Source: Azolla caroliniana
Taxonomy: Eukaryota > Polypodiophyta
Assembly: GCA_043228905.1 (NCBI GenBank)
Contig: JBHGNT010000007.1
Span: 16,554,001 to 16,618,000 of the forward strand
Direction of reading: 5' to 3'
DNA length: 64,000 nt
In this document: positions 10,278 through 22,460 of the stretch, piece by piece
How positions within the stretch are numbered: position 1 is the stretch's first letter
How the letters are laid out: each line of letters starts with the position of its first letter
Translations under genes and position numbers: made by a program
Notes under the pieces: generated by a model
Seen by the model: the letters and a program-made list of their open reading frames with translations, nothing else
What the model was told of the DNA's origin: nothing
The model's database searches: none

Positions 10278-12528
10278 TCAATGACGACGCAATATGGGAA
10301 TGATCATTAAAGGCTCCTTGCGTGAAATCGTAGTGATACGTTTCTCGGACATATCAATGTCCTTGCCATGGGGCAATCTCCAATCAAATCTGTAAAGCAT
10401 GTTGCTTAATGTTAGCTCTATAATACTTAATGCCAAATGGTAACCTGGGCAACCACGTCTACCGACTCCAAAAGGTAAGAATTCAAAGTTTTTTACATGC
10501 ACATCTACAGGGTTGTTTTCGTTCAAGAATCTTTCTGGCATGAACTCATGAGGATTAACCCAAATTCTATTGTCTCGAGTTATGGCCCAAACATTGATAA
10601 ACAAGCATGTGTCCTTTGGTATGTTATAGCCTCCAACTTGGCAAGATTGTGTAGATTTATGAGGAATAAGGGTGGGTAATGGTATGTGCAAACGTAATGT
10701 TTCATTCACCGCGGCTCGAAGGTATGGCAACTTGTCAAGATGTGATTGTTCTACCATCTCTTGACAATCTAGTTTATCCAACTCCTCTTGTAACTTTTGC
10801 AAGCAAGTTGGATGCTTTAAAATTTCAGCCATTGCCCAATCAATTGTTGTGCTAGTTGACTCGAGTGTAAGAGTAATAGCTTCCTAGCCAAAAAAATTTA
10901 AGAACATTAAGATCATGGGTGTGCAAGCTAATAGGTTATGAGAGAAATGTGAAGTTCATAAATGGTTCCAATATAATGCACAATGCAAGGAAATGTATCA
11001 CATTCTTCAATAACAAAAGAAATTAAGTAAATAATGAGCGAATACTATTGTATTATTAATTGAGAATAAAGTAATGCAATTTCTTCCGAAATATTGGACA
11101 TTCTTAAATCAAATGCTTTTCTATCACCAAATAGAGTAACGAGGCTTACGAACAAGATGTTTTTGATTTCTTTGCGTGTCATCCAGTTGGTTGCCATAAT
11201 ATTGTCAAGAAAGTCTTTTTGTGTTGGGAGAGAATTCATTTGGTTGCATTGTTCACGTTCGTCTAAAAGTTCTTCAAGCAATATGTCAAAAGATCCACGC
11301 AATTCGCTCATCAAGTGCTTGGCCTTCTTGTCCATAAATCGCAAGGATGGGATCCAAGTAGAAACTAGACGTAGGGTAATTACACTTGATGTAGCAATTA
11401 TGAGATCTTTCAAACTCTTTCCTCCAAGCCGAAAACTAACTAACTCGGAAGCACGTTTGCTTATCATAAGACGACACGCAATGTTCTCAACTATGGTTGT
11501 GATAATGTTCGTAAGGTCGACAGGAGAGCCAAAGTGAGCATGTTGAATAAGATTGTCAATGCAAATTTGGACTTCCTCTTGAATGATGGGGCCAAAAAGG
11601 TGAACCTGGGAGAATAACATAGTGCCAAACATAGACACAAACAAACACACACACAAAAGATAATTAATGAGTTGAACCATAATTAAGGTGCACCATGTAT
11701 GTGTGTATACAAACACACACATATTTTGTGAACCTAGGATATTAGCTAACACATGAAAGTTAATTAAAAGGGACTAAACTTTAATCGATCTAAATATATT
11801 AAAGTTTAGCATATTTTCAAGAGAAATCATTGTGCAATCTACGAACAACAATGAAATGAGATATTTATTTCATTGTTCTTGTAGATGACACAATGATTTC
11901 TCTTTGAAAAGCTAGGTTTCATGGGTGGTTATATAATATCCAAGAGACATTAATACACTCTCTTTCACACGAACACAAGCAGTGTATTGTGTATTGTTGA
12001 GACTGCTTGATGAAGTTCTGGAGTCTTACGGTCTACTGAGACGGTTATTCAATGAAATGTGAAGGAATCTCAAACCTTTTGAGGCCGAAGGGCATGGAGG
12101 ATGCACATCTTCCTTAGATCTCTCCATTTGGGGCCATATTTGCCAAAGGCCACAGATAACTCTGAGCCGTAAAACAAGTAGTTGGCGATCTCAAGGGGTG
12201 GCCGACTTGCAAATGTTTCATCATGAACACGGAGACATTCAATGGCCAATTGCGGATTCGAGACGATGATGGAGTGGATAGTCCCAAGACGAAGGTAGAG
12301 AATGGGGCCATATTTGTATGAGAGTCTAGTGAAGGAATGGTGGAGAAATTCATTTGGATGAATCACTAGCTCAAGAAGGTTTCCTAGGAAGGGTAAGGGC
12401 AAGGGTCCTGGGGGTAGAACATCTCTCAAGCTCCACATCATGCGAGTAATCTTGCCATGCACATATAGCCATCCAAGCACCACGATCAATGAGGAAATCA
12501 TCATGTAAAAGAAAGTCATTCCAAACAT
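10278..12528 (-). CDS. Cytochrome P450, CYP71 clan (P450-1), intact, 3 exons, 504 aa
   Basis: Exons (minus): 12528-12076, 11605-11150 and 10883-10278; all introns are GT-AG with phase 0 and the total of 504 codons is the usual A-type P450 length. An N-terminal membrane anchor (about residues 5-24) is followed by the 'LPPGP' hinge (38-42), ExxR as 'ETLR' (364-367), 'PERF' (419-422) and the haem loop 'PFGVGRRGCPG' with the ligand Cys at about 448. It should be an ER-bound haem-thiolate monooxygenase using NADPH-P450 reductase. The substrate cannot be read from sequence, and I do not assign a family below the clan. Odd: the I-helix reads 'EAITLTLESTSTTIDWA', without the Ala/Gly-Gly-x-Asp/Glu-Thr pattern. 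Intron 2 sits directly before this helix. A diverged paralogue lies at 48.5-50.8 kb on the same strand. The ATG is followed four codons later by a second Met, so the exact start could be either. Confidence 0.9.
11811..11914. repeat. Hairpin-forming inverted repeat in intron 1 of P450-1
   Basis: Arms of about 38-45 bp ('gagaaatcattgtg' ... 'caatgaaat' against 'atttcattg' ... 'cacaatgatttctc') flank a loop of about 9 bp. A single related arm ('tttcattgttctcgtagat') is present in the corresponding, now inverted, intron of P450-2 near 50000. The structure therefore either grew in this copy or decayed in the other. It resembles a small MITE, but no target duplication is obvious. Confidence 0.65.
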
Positions 12529-13294
12529 CTTCTCCTCCCTCTCTCTCTCTCTCTCTATGTTTCTCTACCACTCCCAACAACTCACCCTCTTATTGTACCA
12601 TCCACGTATTAGGATAGTGAAATTTGACTTTTAACGTGATGATAAGATTTGATGGCTTTTAGTAATGATTTTATCTTGCACAAGCCATACTACCAAAAAT
12701 TAAGTCTCCATAACTTTAGATATATACATGGTGGATTATTGTTGCTATTTATTTTGTTGACTTTATGCTATTGCACTCCATTTTAGTTGGAGTCAAGGAG
12801 ACATAGTCTTGATGCACATTAAGATAGTTTATGAGTATTACATATTAAACATATTTTTTTATCTTTTGGTCTCTCTCTACACCATGTTTTGTAGGACCAA
12901 CATTCACAAACAGTTCTAGATACAAATTACTTGGAAAAGACAATTAAGTGAAAACTGGAATTAGAACCATAAGATTGATAAAATGCTTAAGAAAATTGAA
13001 ACTGGAGAGTGGAAACATTGTCTCCATAATGTTGTACAGATTGTAAAGCATTGCTTTCTGCATATAAGTAAATGATGGGGAATTATCAGATGTGTGAGAT
13101 TGTGAGTTATTGCTTGAAATTTTGAACATGGGAACTTAGTGATTTACATTGAGAAAATAAGTTCATGCAAAGGAATTCCTCTCAAACAACAATGGAGTGA
13201 GCCTCACTTTACAATAAAATTTGAAGAAAACATTTCCTCAAGTGTCATGTCATGATGTGGTGTATGTGAAGGGAGGAAAGTGCCAAAAGCCAAG

Positions 13295-13340
<46 letters not shown>

Positions 13341-16170
13341 ATTCTAGCCAAAGTGATGCCTAGATGATGAACATAGGGTGGGTGTGACAAGGATTATGTA
13401 CAATTGAATAAAATGTCAAAGCGCAAATGGAGACAAGAAGAGACCTAGGAAATGCCTCAAGAACATGGAAATGAGTGGGAACAAGAATAGAAGCCAAAGT
13501 TGGAAGGGACTTAGAAGTAGAATTGGAGCCGAAACCAACGTGAGGATATGAACACAAATCAAAACAGAAGTAGAAGCCAATGTAGGGACAAGGATAAGGA
13601 CAAATATATAACTCTTGCTTGACAAGGGCACCACAAGAGTTGGCATGGTAACCTAATTTGTCTAAGAAGAGGGGAGTAAATATGGATTGTCAATGCAAGT
13701 GGAAAAAGATGATGGAATGAGCCCACAGATATACTATCAAATTGAGAGACACAAGCGACAACAAACCAAGGATGTTAGGATGATGTAGTTTCATCATAAA
13801 TATCTCACACGCCCTCCTAATACATCTCTACGTGGTAATCCACCCCCTACAGGCTACAATCATGATTCAGAATAGCGAGTCTATGACCGACAACCACCCT
13901 TCTTGTTTTGTGTTATAGGCCTCCTACATGCCATCATGATATTTTCTTTTACCACCAAAGTTTTTGTTTTCAACCTCCAAGCTTTGTGAAGCGAGCTCAA
14001 TGAAATCAAACTTGGGTGCTTTTTCTTAGCAATGGGTAACTCCACCCCGACCATTTGAGCTATCAAACTTGTTGGTTTAGTTTTATCTCCTTCATGTCCT
14101 TCCTACTATGTGTCATAAACATGAATTCCAACACTTTTCTCCCTTTGCATATGCCATATCATGAGATCCACCCCCATCAAACTAGGGCATCCTCCTGTAT
14201 GTGCCACATTTGGTGAGGGCACAAGAGTTTTTGTGAGGAGGGTTTATCCTTCATATTAATATCCACTCTTTTACTCATATGATACCTTGTTTTATGGAAA
14301 TCCTTATGTTACGGATCATTTATATTTTCCTCTCCAAAGCCACAAAGATCATTCTCTTCTTTATATGCATGATGACCAACCCCTATCATCAAATTCAATT
14401 AGTTAATCTTTCATTACTCCACAATGGTTCCTCTCAACAAAGTTTGACCAAAATTCAAATATATATAAAACTTGACTTTTGGCACTTTTCTCCCTTAACA
14501 CACTCCACATTATGATATTGTGTATAAATTGTACTTGTATTCAAGGTGTATTCTTTGGTGGATGTATGTATGCATACATTTATGTGTGTGTAAGAATGTG
14601 TGCAAACTTAGCTATACATTTGAATTTGTGTCGACTTATAGGTTTATGTCTACATGTGTGTGTGTGTGTGTGTGTGCACGCGCACACACATGCGCCTCTG
14701 AGCCTACATGCATGTACGAAATGTGTAAGTGTTGTCTTGAAATGTATATGTGTTTGTCGATTATGCAAACGTGCAAGTGTAAGTGTTCTTATATGTGATT
14801 ATAAATGTGTGTGTTGTGTTTATTTGTATATTTAATATATATTGGAATTCAAGGGTATTTTAGGTCACAAAGTTGCCCCCATTCCCTAATTGTTTGTGAG
14901 TGAAAAGAGGTATTGACACAAGAGGAAGGGAAAGCCAAATGCAAAACAAAACTCAACATTGTGATAGGCTTGGGCCCAAGCCTAGTATCAAGGGAAGGAC
15001 CAATGCCAAGGAGGTTCAATGATAATATGTACGTACGTACGTATGTATGTATGTGAGTGAATGATTGTATGCATATGTTTGTATAGTTGTATTTGTGTGT
15101 ATAAATATAGTATTGTACATGTACATTTCTATTATTGTACGCATATGTATGGCAAATTGTATATGTATATGATTTTATGCATGTATGAACGACTAATGGT
15201 ATGACTATATCTATGTGTACGAATGAATGACTACATAAATGTATGTGTATGAATGTGTGCATATGGATGTGTATGAATGTATCTATGCATTCTATAACGT
15301 GTGTATAATGTAACCAAGAGGTCTTCAATATACCAAAGGGATTTGTAAAGTAATCAAGGATAGAGTGAAACAAAGTGAGGTTGGTGAACCTTGTGGGTGC
15401 AATGTGGGTATGACAAGACATCATCGAAGTACATAATCTTTAGATATTAGATTATTCCTTAGCACTTTTATGAAGAAATTAGTTCAAATTTATGCAACTC
15501 AAATATGTGTTTTTTGTAGGTACTTCTTTTGATACTATAATAGTATGCATCTATTGGGTTACAATATGCTCTCGTATTTGTGAATTTTGTTGATCTTCAT
15601 GATTGCATATCATTTTATTGTCTTAATATGGTTTTTATAACGTCCAATTCATTAGCCTATCCAATTTTTTCTTTTTATTTGCTACATTTGTCATTCAACG
15701 AGCTAAGAAATGGCCATACCCCTTTCAGCGATATCATCCCACATTTTGGAACATGGAGGTCACACTCTCTCTCCATCATGGCCCACTGTGTATGATAGTT
15801 GACATTTAATGTTTAACACATCTCAGAAACACATTATTTATGATTATCATCATCACTTCATAATTCAATGTCGTACGAAAGACAATTTTGAATGTATGCT
15901 CAATAAATATGCTTAATATTTTGAATGACATGCTCAACATTCTTCCTGATGTTCTATTTGAAAACTATGGCTAATCTGCAATTCTCATACATTTCTACCC
16001 TTAAATCCATTAAAAGTTGCAATCAACTCAAATTCTCATAAGGATTCATATTATTCTCATTGGGATGGAATGGTTTATATGATCCAAACATTCAATCCAA
16101 CGAAAAATCCTTCATACCGTAAATAGAATGCTCAATAACTAAAAAATCTAAAAATATATATATATGTTCG
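12529..16170. other. Gene-poor interval with microsatellites
   Basis: No supported gene. It contains a CT/GA tract just upstream of the P450-1 start (12536-12557), an (AT)n run at 13296-13336, a (GT)n/(CA)n palindromic tract at about 14653-14692, and imperfect (GTAT)n/(GTAC)n around 15027-15055. 15060-15300 is degenerate 'tatgtgtatgaatg' sequence. Apparent frames here (for example 14479-14835) are translations of these simple repeats. Confidence 0.6.
13296..13336. repeat. (AT)n microsatellite
   Basis: An uninterrupted run of about 20 AT dinucleotides. Confidence 0.95.
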
Positions 16171-16171
16171 T

Positions 16172-16700
16172 AGAGTTTTCATGCCAGTATGCTTGGATCA
16201 TTCCCGCTTGTCCACTAGTGTCTTCTGCTCTAACTGGATTAATTTCGTTCTTTTTTCCGAAGGCTACACAAACGGTATTCGTCGTTTATGCGCTGCACTT
16301 AGCATATCATTGCTAGTTGTTTCTATGGTCATATCCATATCTTCATTCTGGCAACAAAGTATTAGTCACTCCACCAAACAATACATTGATGGTAATAGAA
16401 TCACATTATCTACGATCAATAGGGACAGCTATAATAGGGAAAGTTCGAACACCACAAATACCAGATTGAGAACATATGAACGTTCTAATAACAATACCTG
16501 TATAAACCAAAACTCCACAGTTATACCAGGAGAACTCTTGAGAAGTGGAGAACTTTTAGCGGATGGAGCAGCAACCGCCGGAGGAGAGTCAGCTTCGGGT
16601 AGAAACATCTTGGTAGCTTACATGCCGTGGGAGGGGTATAACTTTGAGGATGCAGTATTGATCAGCGAACGTTCGATATACGAAGATATTTCTGAGTAAC
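16172..16700 (+). pseudogene. Nuclear plastid DNA: ndhF 5' fragment fused to an rpoB fragment
   Basis: The left part (about 16172-16370) translates as the N-terminus of plastid NdhF: '[20 protein letters not shown]' and 'FFFPKAT' in one frame, then after a one-base shift '[19 protein letters not shown]' and 'FWQQS'. The right part (about 16372-16695) translates as the plastid RNA polymerase beta subunit: '[13 protein letters not shown]', '[14 protein letters not shown]' and '[19 protein letters not shown]'. Both are in the same orientation. ndhF and rpoB lie in different regions of standard plastid genomes, so the two pieces were joined during or before insertion. The fusion keeps a continuous 172-codon frame from an ATG at 16181 to a stop at 16699, covering the shifted ndhF part and rpoB. 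Expression is not implied. Confidence 0.85.
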
Positions 16701-17987
16701 ATTCCTTTGATACTTTTTAGGTTGGATTATATCCTCAATAGGATGGATTTGTTAAGATGATCCAAGCATGCAATCCAACAAAGATGCTTATGATGTTTTC
16801 TAAGCACTAGAATTAACTTAAAAAAACTTTCTTATGCATTGAAAGTTGAAACATCATGGCATACTTTTCAACAAAACATTTCCTTCATGTTATAATTGAA
16901 ACATATGCAATAGATATTTATTGATATTATTATCCTATAGATGAGAATATTTACTTCATTACTCAAAAAACTTTTATTTTTATTTTTATTCTCCATATGA
17001 ATACACATTAGTTAGAATTATCACCTTCAACAGCTAGATTGGTGCAATCTTCAAACTTGAATCACACAATTTACCTCACTAACCATCGAATAAGAACAGC
17101 TCACAAAAAACCACGAGTAGAATAAACTTGCCAGCAATGTGCCATAAAATCCAAATAATGTAATGAATGAAGAGTGTTCATTTGCTGCACAAAAAACAAG
17201 CACAAGCATCTTTCAACCAAAATGGTCCATTTGTTTTCATCCACAGTAAAGTTTGATTTTGATATCTTAGCTTATGTAGTTTCCACATAAGTGGACTAGG
17301 GACCCTAGCTCTATGAAGAACTTAAGAGGAACTAAAATCCTAAGGCAGGCTGCAACAAACTCTTAACTAATGCCAGCTCCATCATCATGCAAAGCACAGT
17401 TCACAATCATGATCTGCTCAAAAAGAGGATTTGTAAATACTATCAGCAGCAAAAAAGCTCCAGAGGCCTACCTAACGAAGCACCTCAAGAATCTTGAAAC
17501 TGTGGAAGCAATGGAGTACAGAAGGCAACCACTTTGGGGCAACTAGGGTGAGGCTGTGCATACACGAGCTTGATCATGTGTGCAAAGTAGCTTTTGTTAA
17601 ACAATCCATTATTACATATTTAAAGAAATCCAGTAAATAATGTAAACTGACAATTTGATGTCTATCATGGCACTCACTCTTGGCATACTTTCCCTAGTAT
17701 AGTATATTTTTTGGTCAAACGAACAAACAAACAACATAGTTTTCTTCTGGCCAAATTAGAGCCATCTTGAAAGAAATCCATGAGCATCAAGTAATGTAAG
17801 AGTTCACAGTTTATATTTCTGATTCCTGAACCTGTAAATCAGTCAGTTTGCCAATACTATCTATATACCGTGCCATATAATACATATCAAACAGGAGATT
17901 CCAATTGCCAACTGCATGTCTTAAAAGTTGACCTTCGAACAAAAAAAACTAACTACAATACAACATGGCCTTGATGGTATACTTGGG
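16701..17987. other. Intergenic sequence downstream of CRIPT, no gene seen
   Basis: AT-rich sequence without a recognisable coding frame. The part nearest 17988 is probably 3' UTR of the CRIPT gene, which reads leftward. Confidence 0.5.
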
Positions 17988-20196
17988 CTACACATTACTT
18001 TGCTTGTACGCAGTTATATCTAGAACTTGCTTTCCACACATTGCACATATACCTACAAGAACCACACAACAACTAGAATTAACAATTACCAACTTAAAAC
18101 AGTGAATATTAAATTCATAAAAACAATCAACCTGGCTAGAGAAAGAATCCTGATCAGCCTTACCTTTCTTATATGCACATGATTGGCAATACTTGGCATC
18201 TTGGTGTAATTGTTGTTTGCAAATAGTACACTTTGTAGTTCCATATGGCATCCACCTGCATACAAAAGAAATTCTGTTAGAATAACCAAAATTAGTAATA
18301 AAAATTAGCTGAAAATGCACCAGGGTAGGAATAACCAGTTGTACCTCTTTTGCTTGGATAAGAGCTTGTTTTCATTGATCTTTCGGCCTCCACCCTCTGT
18401 TGTGTTGGATGCACCCTCCTTCCACTTGTCCGGGACAATAACCTTTGAAAGCTTCTTCTGACCTGTTATATACAGTCTCTCAGTTGTTTTAATTGCATGA
18501 AAAAAACAATCAGATTAAGTCGCGTTGTTGCTCAACTTGCTTTACATTTGTATTTTCATGCAAGTACAATTGATGAAATCTGAACAGTGACTTCACACCG
18601 AAAGATCCGATTTGAACCACCATCATATAATACATACAGAAACACATCGACCGTATCTTGTATAATATGAATAATACACAATGATGGCACTAGCAGCAGA
18701 GAGATCAAAACAACATAAATAAAAGACAGAGCAGCATTCAGAAGAGAAATTAGAGTGGTGTGTACAACTGAAGCTCCAACTTACCCTTGTCCACTTTGTA
18801 GATATTCATAAGAGTTTCAGAGAGTACATTATCAAGACATAAAATACATATCATGTGAACATAAACCCCAATCCTTTTATCCAAACTGTGATGAGTTTAC
18901 GACATCAAATTGAAAACATATGTATTATTCCCTAACCACAGAAAATAACAAAATAAAGATAAAGAGGAATCTACAATCATATTTCGTTATCCAGTTGTAT
19001 GAATATGACTCAGAATTCAGAGCTATAAGATGTGGCAATAAGTATGTGCAATATCAATTTGACTGAGGAAAACATTTCCCGATCTGCCTTAAATAATATC
19101 CTCATATATTGCAGAAACATGTGAAGATAACTTCAGGATCTTACTTATGTTAGTTATCTAATCCGTCCCCATCCCATGCCTCAATTTATCCTACAAAAAC
19201 AGGATATCAAGGCCTCACTCAAGCCCTAAAACTGGCAATGGAATGCACCATAGTAAGTTAAACATTGGATGTGCATCAGCATCTCCTCCTTTACAGGAAT
19301 GTTTAAAAAGACCTCTTTTTAACACCCATCAAGACCTTATCACAAACACCTTCCAAAACCTGGATACGGCTTAACCTGGGGATAATATTGCAATCTCCAG
19401 TCTTGCATGTATCCTGTTAAAAGGCCGTCTTTGATACAAAAATCCGACACACATCCCTTCTTTCAATACACTTCAAGACATTGTTCAATCTATATAAAAC
19501 CCGGCTGTGGCATGTTCTGAAAATCGCATAACGAACTTACATCTTGAATATATCGATAAACTAGCCCTCTTTTTAGCATAGATTAAAGACCTTACTCAAC
19601 GCCTACAGTATCTACCCATGACATGGTTTCAGAAATGGCAAAGCACGTTGCAATCAAGAATACAAAAACAGGGCATCAGGACAACTTCCTTCAATACCTA
19701 AAAATCTTGCATATCTGCTATGCTAATAAGTTCTCCTTTTTTACAACAATTCAATACTTTGTGCAGATCCTATCAAACATGTCCATAACAAATTGTTGAA
19801 AATGACGTTTCAACCACAAATCTTCCATGCAAATGATTGCACCGACTTTCATTTATACACTGATCACCACAGAAACTGGCAATAACATGTTGTTGAAACT
19901 GGATTCCAAACTCAAAACTTGCATATGAATTTTGCAACATAACCATATCCATCAGGACTTCATAGTCATGAATTTTGCAGAATGAGAAAAAGAAAACGAA
20001 CCATATCGATCAGGACTTCATAGTTTTCAAGGAAAATGCGTAAAAGAAATTGAAGATAGAGGCGGAAAAAGAAGAAGAAGAAGATGCAAACGAATCATCC
20101 ACCAAAAATTACGAGATTACAAGCAAGAGACAGTAACTAGATTGAAAGGTAGAGGTAGAGAGGAGAGAAGGGACACTCACATTTCTCGCAGACCAT
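17988..20196 (-). CDS. CRIPT: CRIPT, cysteine-rich PDZ-binding protein homologue, 4 exons, 96 aa
   Basis: Exons (minus): 20196-20181, 18462-18345, 18255-18164 and 18052-17988; lengths 16, 118, 92 and 65 sum to 97 codons with the stop. The tiny first exon encodes 'MVCEKC', and the Cys-6 codon is split by a 1.7-kb intron. Cys-x2-Cys pairs appear at the N-terminus (3/6) and three times in the C-terminal half (54/57, 68/71, 78/81), as in CRIPT. 'YCQSCAYKKGICAMCGKQVLD' (interrupted only by an intron) is the family hallmark. The C-terminus ends in Ser-Asn-Val, still a class I PDZ-ligand pattern. In animals CRIPT binds PSD-95 and is a component of the minor spliceosome; a splicing role is the more likely ancestral one in plants. 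A telo-box-like 'tagggttt' lies about 45 bp upstream of the ATG. Confidence 0.93.
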
Positions 20197-20237
20197 GGTC
20201 GATCAGGCGCGTTCGTCTAGACTCTGTTGTTCCTTCT

Positions 20238-20250
20238 TTTAGGGTTTCAG
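20238..20250. promoter_or_regulatory. Telo-box-like motif in the CRIPT leader/promoter
   Basis: 'ttttagggtttca' on the plus strand equals AAACCCTAAAA on the coding strand, about 45 bp upstream of the CRIPT ATG. Telo-boxes are common near transcription starts of plant housekeeping genes. Function here is inferred from position only. Confidence 0.4.
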
Positions 20251-20324
20251 AATAATCAGGAAAGACGTTCTTCTCCTACTCTCTCTCGCCTGTGCATACA
20301 TATATATATATATATACAAACCTC

Positions 20325-21075
20325 TATATTTTCGATTATTTCCCAAAATGCCCCTCGTATTTGTTTTGTATTTTCGATTATTTCCCAAAATGCCTCTCTT
20401 ATTTATTTTGTCTTTTTTTATTATTTCCCAAAATGCACCTCGTATTTGTTTTGTATTTTCGATTATTTCCCAAAATGCCCCTCTTATTTGTTTTGTCTTT
20501 TTTTATTATTTCCCAAAATGCACCTCGTATTTGTTTTGTATTTTCGATTATTTCCCAAAATGCCCCTCGTATTTGTTTTGTATTTTCGATTATTTCCCAA
20601 AATGCCTCTCTTATTTATTTTGTCTTTTTTTATTATTTCCCAAAATGCACCTCGTATTTGTTTTGTATTTTCGATTATTTCCCAAAATGCCCCTCTTATT
20701 TGTTTTGTCTTTTTTTATTATTTCCCAAAATGCACCTCGTATTTGTTTTGTATTTTCGATTATTTCCCAAAATGCCCCTCGTATTTGTTTTGTAGTTTTG
20801 ATTATTTCCCAAAATGCCCCTCGTATTTGTTTTGTATTTTCGATTATTTCCCGAAGTGCCCTTCGTATTTGTTTTGTATTTTCAATTATTTCTCGAAGTT
20901 GCCCTCATATTTGTTTTGTATTTTCGATTATTTCCCAAAATGCCCCTCATATTTGTTTTGAATTTTCAATTATTTCCCGAAGTGCCCCTTGTATTTGTTT
21001 TGTATTTTCGATTATTTCTCAAAGTGCCCCTCGTATTTGTTTTGTATTCGATTATTTCCCAAAATGCCCCTTCTA
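20325..21075. repeat. 42-bp minisatellite, about 18 copies, upstream of CRIPT
   Basis: The unit reads 'cgattatttcccaaaatgcc' then 'cctcgtatttgttttgtatt' plus two bases. Two variants ('cgattatt...cccctc' and 'ttattatt...cacctc', the latter preceded by 'tgtctttttt') alternate, giving partial 84-bp higher-order structure. Because 42 is divisible by three, the array is open in all three plus-strand frames (244, 167 and 244 codons). These are artefacts of the repeat and not genes. The right-hand units are more diverged, the usual picture of an array growing at one side. It begins about 130 bp 5' of the CRIPT start codon. Confidence 0.95.
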
Positions 21076-21179
21076 TTATTAATTTTTTGTATGGATTCCA
21101 AATTGATTTTGCAAAATATCATTTGATACCCCTCCACACGAGCCTCTCACATTCGTACCCAGAAAATCAATCACTACAA

Positions 21180-21680
21180 TGTGTGATATTCAGCAAAGAA
21201 ATGTGAAACTTAGTACGACATATTGTCTCGTCTTGTCTTTGTCCATGCACAATCAATCCTTTGCATGCGTCGCCATTTCTGACCTACGAGATCCCAAAGA
21301 TCATCAATACAATATGATACTTGACAAAGAAAGATATATTAACGTCTTCTAAGGCCAAAATTGGCCCATGAGACAAATGGTTTACAAAAAAACGGGATAT
21401 TTACACATTCATCGAAAGTAAAAATACAACAATGTCTTTGTAATCGTCTTTGTTTGTGCCCAATTGATCCCTTGCATACATTGACCCTTTCTAACCTACA
21501 TGATACCGAACTTGGCAACATTCACCTAACCATGGTTTCTCTTGCCAGCATTGTAGGTTGCGATTGTTGACCATGAAGTGTGAAGGTACGATACAAAGGT
21601 TCGATAATGTTGTGTTTTTGTTTACTTTGAGGTTGTGTCTTTGTTTCCATATCCTAGAAGTTTAATGTTGATCCCTATAA
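21180..21680. other. Intergenic, no gene seen
   Basis: Two similar stretches (about 21225-21310 and 21435-21520) share phrases such as 'atcaatcctttgcatgc' / 'attgatcccttgcatac' followed by 'tctgacctacgaga' / 'tctaacctacatga', suggesting an old local duplication. No coding frame is supported. Confidence 0.4.
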
Positions 21681-21779
21681 TTGTTTTCTTGCCGAAACAC
21701 GTGGTTTCCTTGTAATCTACTAAGACTTCTCGGGCTTTGCTTTGGCTCACAACTTAGAAGCATGTGTACTATTCCATCC

Positions 21780-22460
21780 CATATGCAAGGATATCCTGTC
21801 AAGCCTTTGAGGCATCCTCGATCCCTACATGCGTCTGGAGACACTAGCTCTTGGTATAGCATTGTGGTGAGTTGGTTACTTGCAAACGACATAGACATTA
21901 ATAACCTACCTCCCCTTAAGTATAACCATGGGACTGATCAAACTCTAATCTCTCATGAAGACCGTAATAAAGTGATACGCCAAGAAATATGGCAAATTTA
22001 CACTCAATATAAATGGATCACCCCACGAGAGCCACTCCCATCGAAAATGTTGTACTATAAGTAACACTTCTTGCACTTCTCTAAGTTAGGCTTTATTACA
22101 CGACCAAGATATCTAGATACATTCTTATCAAATGCACTAAGGGTGGCCATTGGACAACTTAGGATATCATCTCACCAACTTGAGATTGAGAATGGTCGGG
22201 CTAATAGAGTCCCTAAAGAGAAAAGGCTATGTAGGTTATGCCACATAGAGATAGAGGATGAGTATCACTTCACATGCAGGTACCCAACTTATCCCAAGAT
22301 ATGGGCGAAATACCAAGACATATTAGGACCCTCTCCCACCCTCTCCAAACTATTAGATACCCCGAGTATAAAGAGACTAGGTAGGTATATCTTAGAACTA
22401 AAACAATATATGGAGAATAAATTAGAAAGTGCTAACCATAACCCTTTTACTATTCATTAA
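21780..22460 (+). pseudogene. LINE C-terminal tail with one in-frame stop
   Basis: One frame runs through 21780-22460 with a single TAA at about 22062. It carries 'VAIGQLRISSHQLEIENGR', 'EKRLCRLCHIEIEDEYHF' and 'CRYPTYPKIW', the pattern (RxSSH-x-LxIE-x-GR, then Cys-x2-Cys, acidic stretch, HF, Cys) that follows the reverse transcriptase in a group of jockey/RTE-like LINEs. No polymerase domain precedes it, so it is 5'-truncated, as is usual for LINE insertions. It could belong to the same family as the reverse transcriptase at 57.0-58.9 kb, but the overlap needed to prove this is absent. Confidence 0.55.

Noticed and set aside
11094-11537. 147-codon plus-strand frame
   Set aside because: Antisense of P450-1 exon 2.
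14479-15424. Cys/Val-rich and His/Thr-rich frames on both strands
   Set aside because: They arise from GT/CA and GTAT-type simple sequence.
20227-21206. Several long overlapping plus-strand frames of up to 244 codons
   Set aside because: They are translations of a 42-bp tandem repeat, whose length is a multiple of three; no start context, domain or composition supports a protein.
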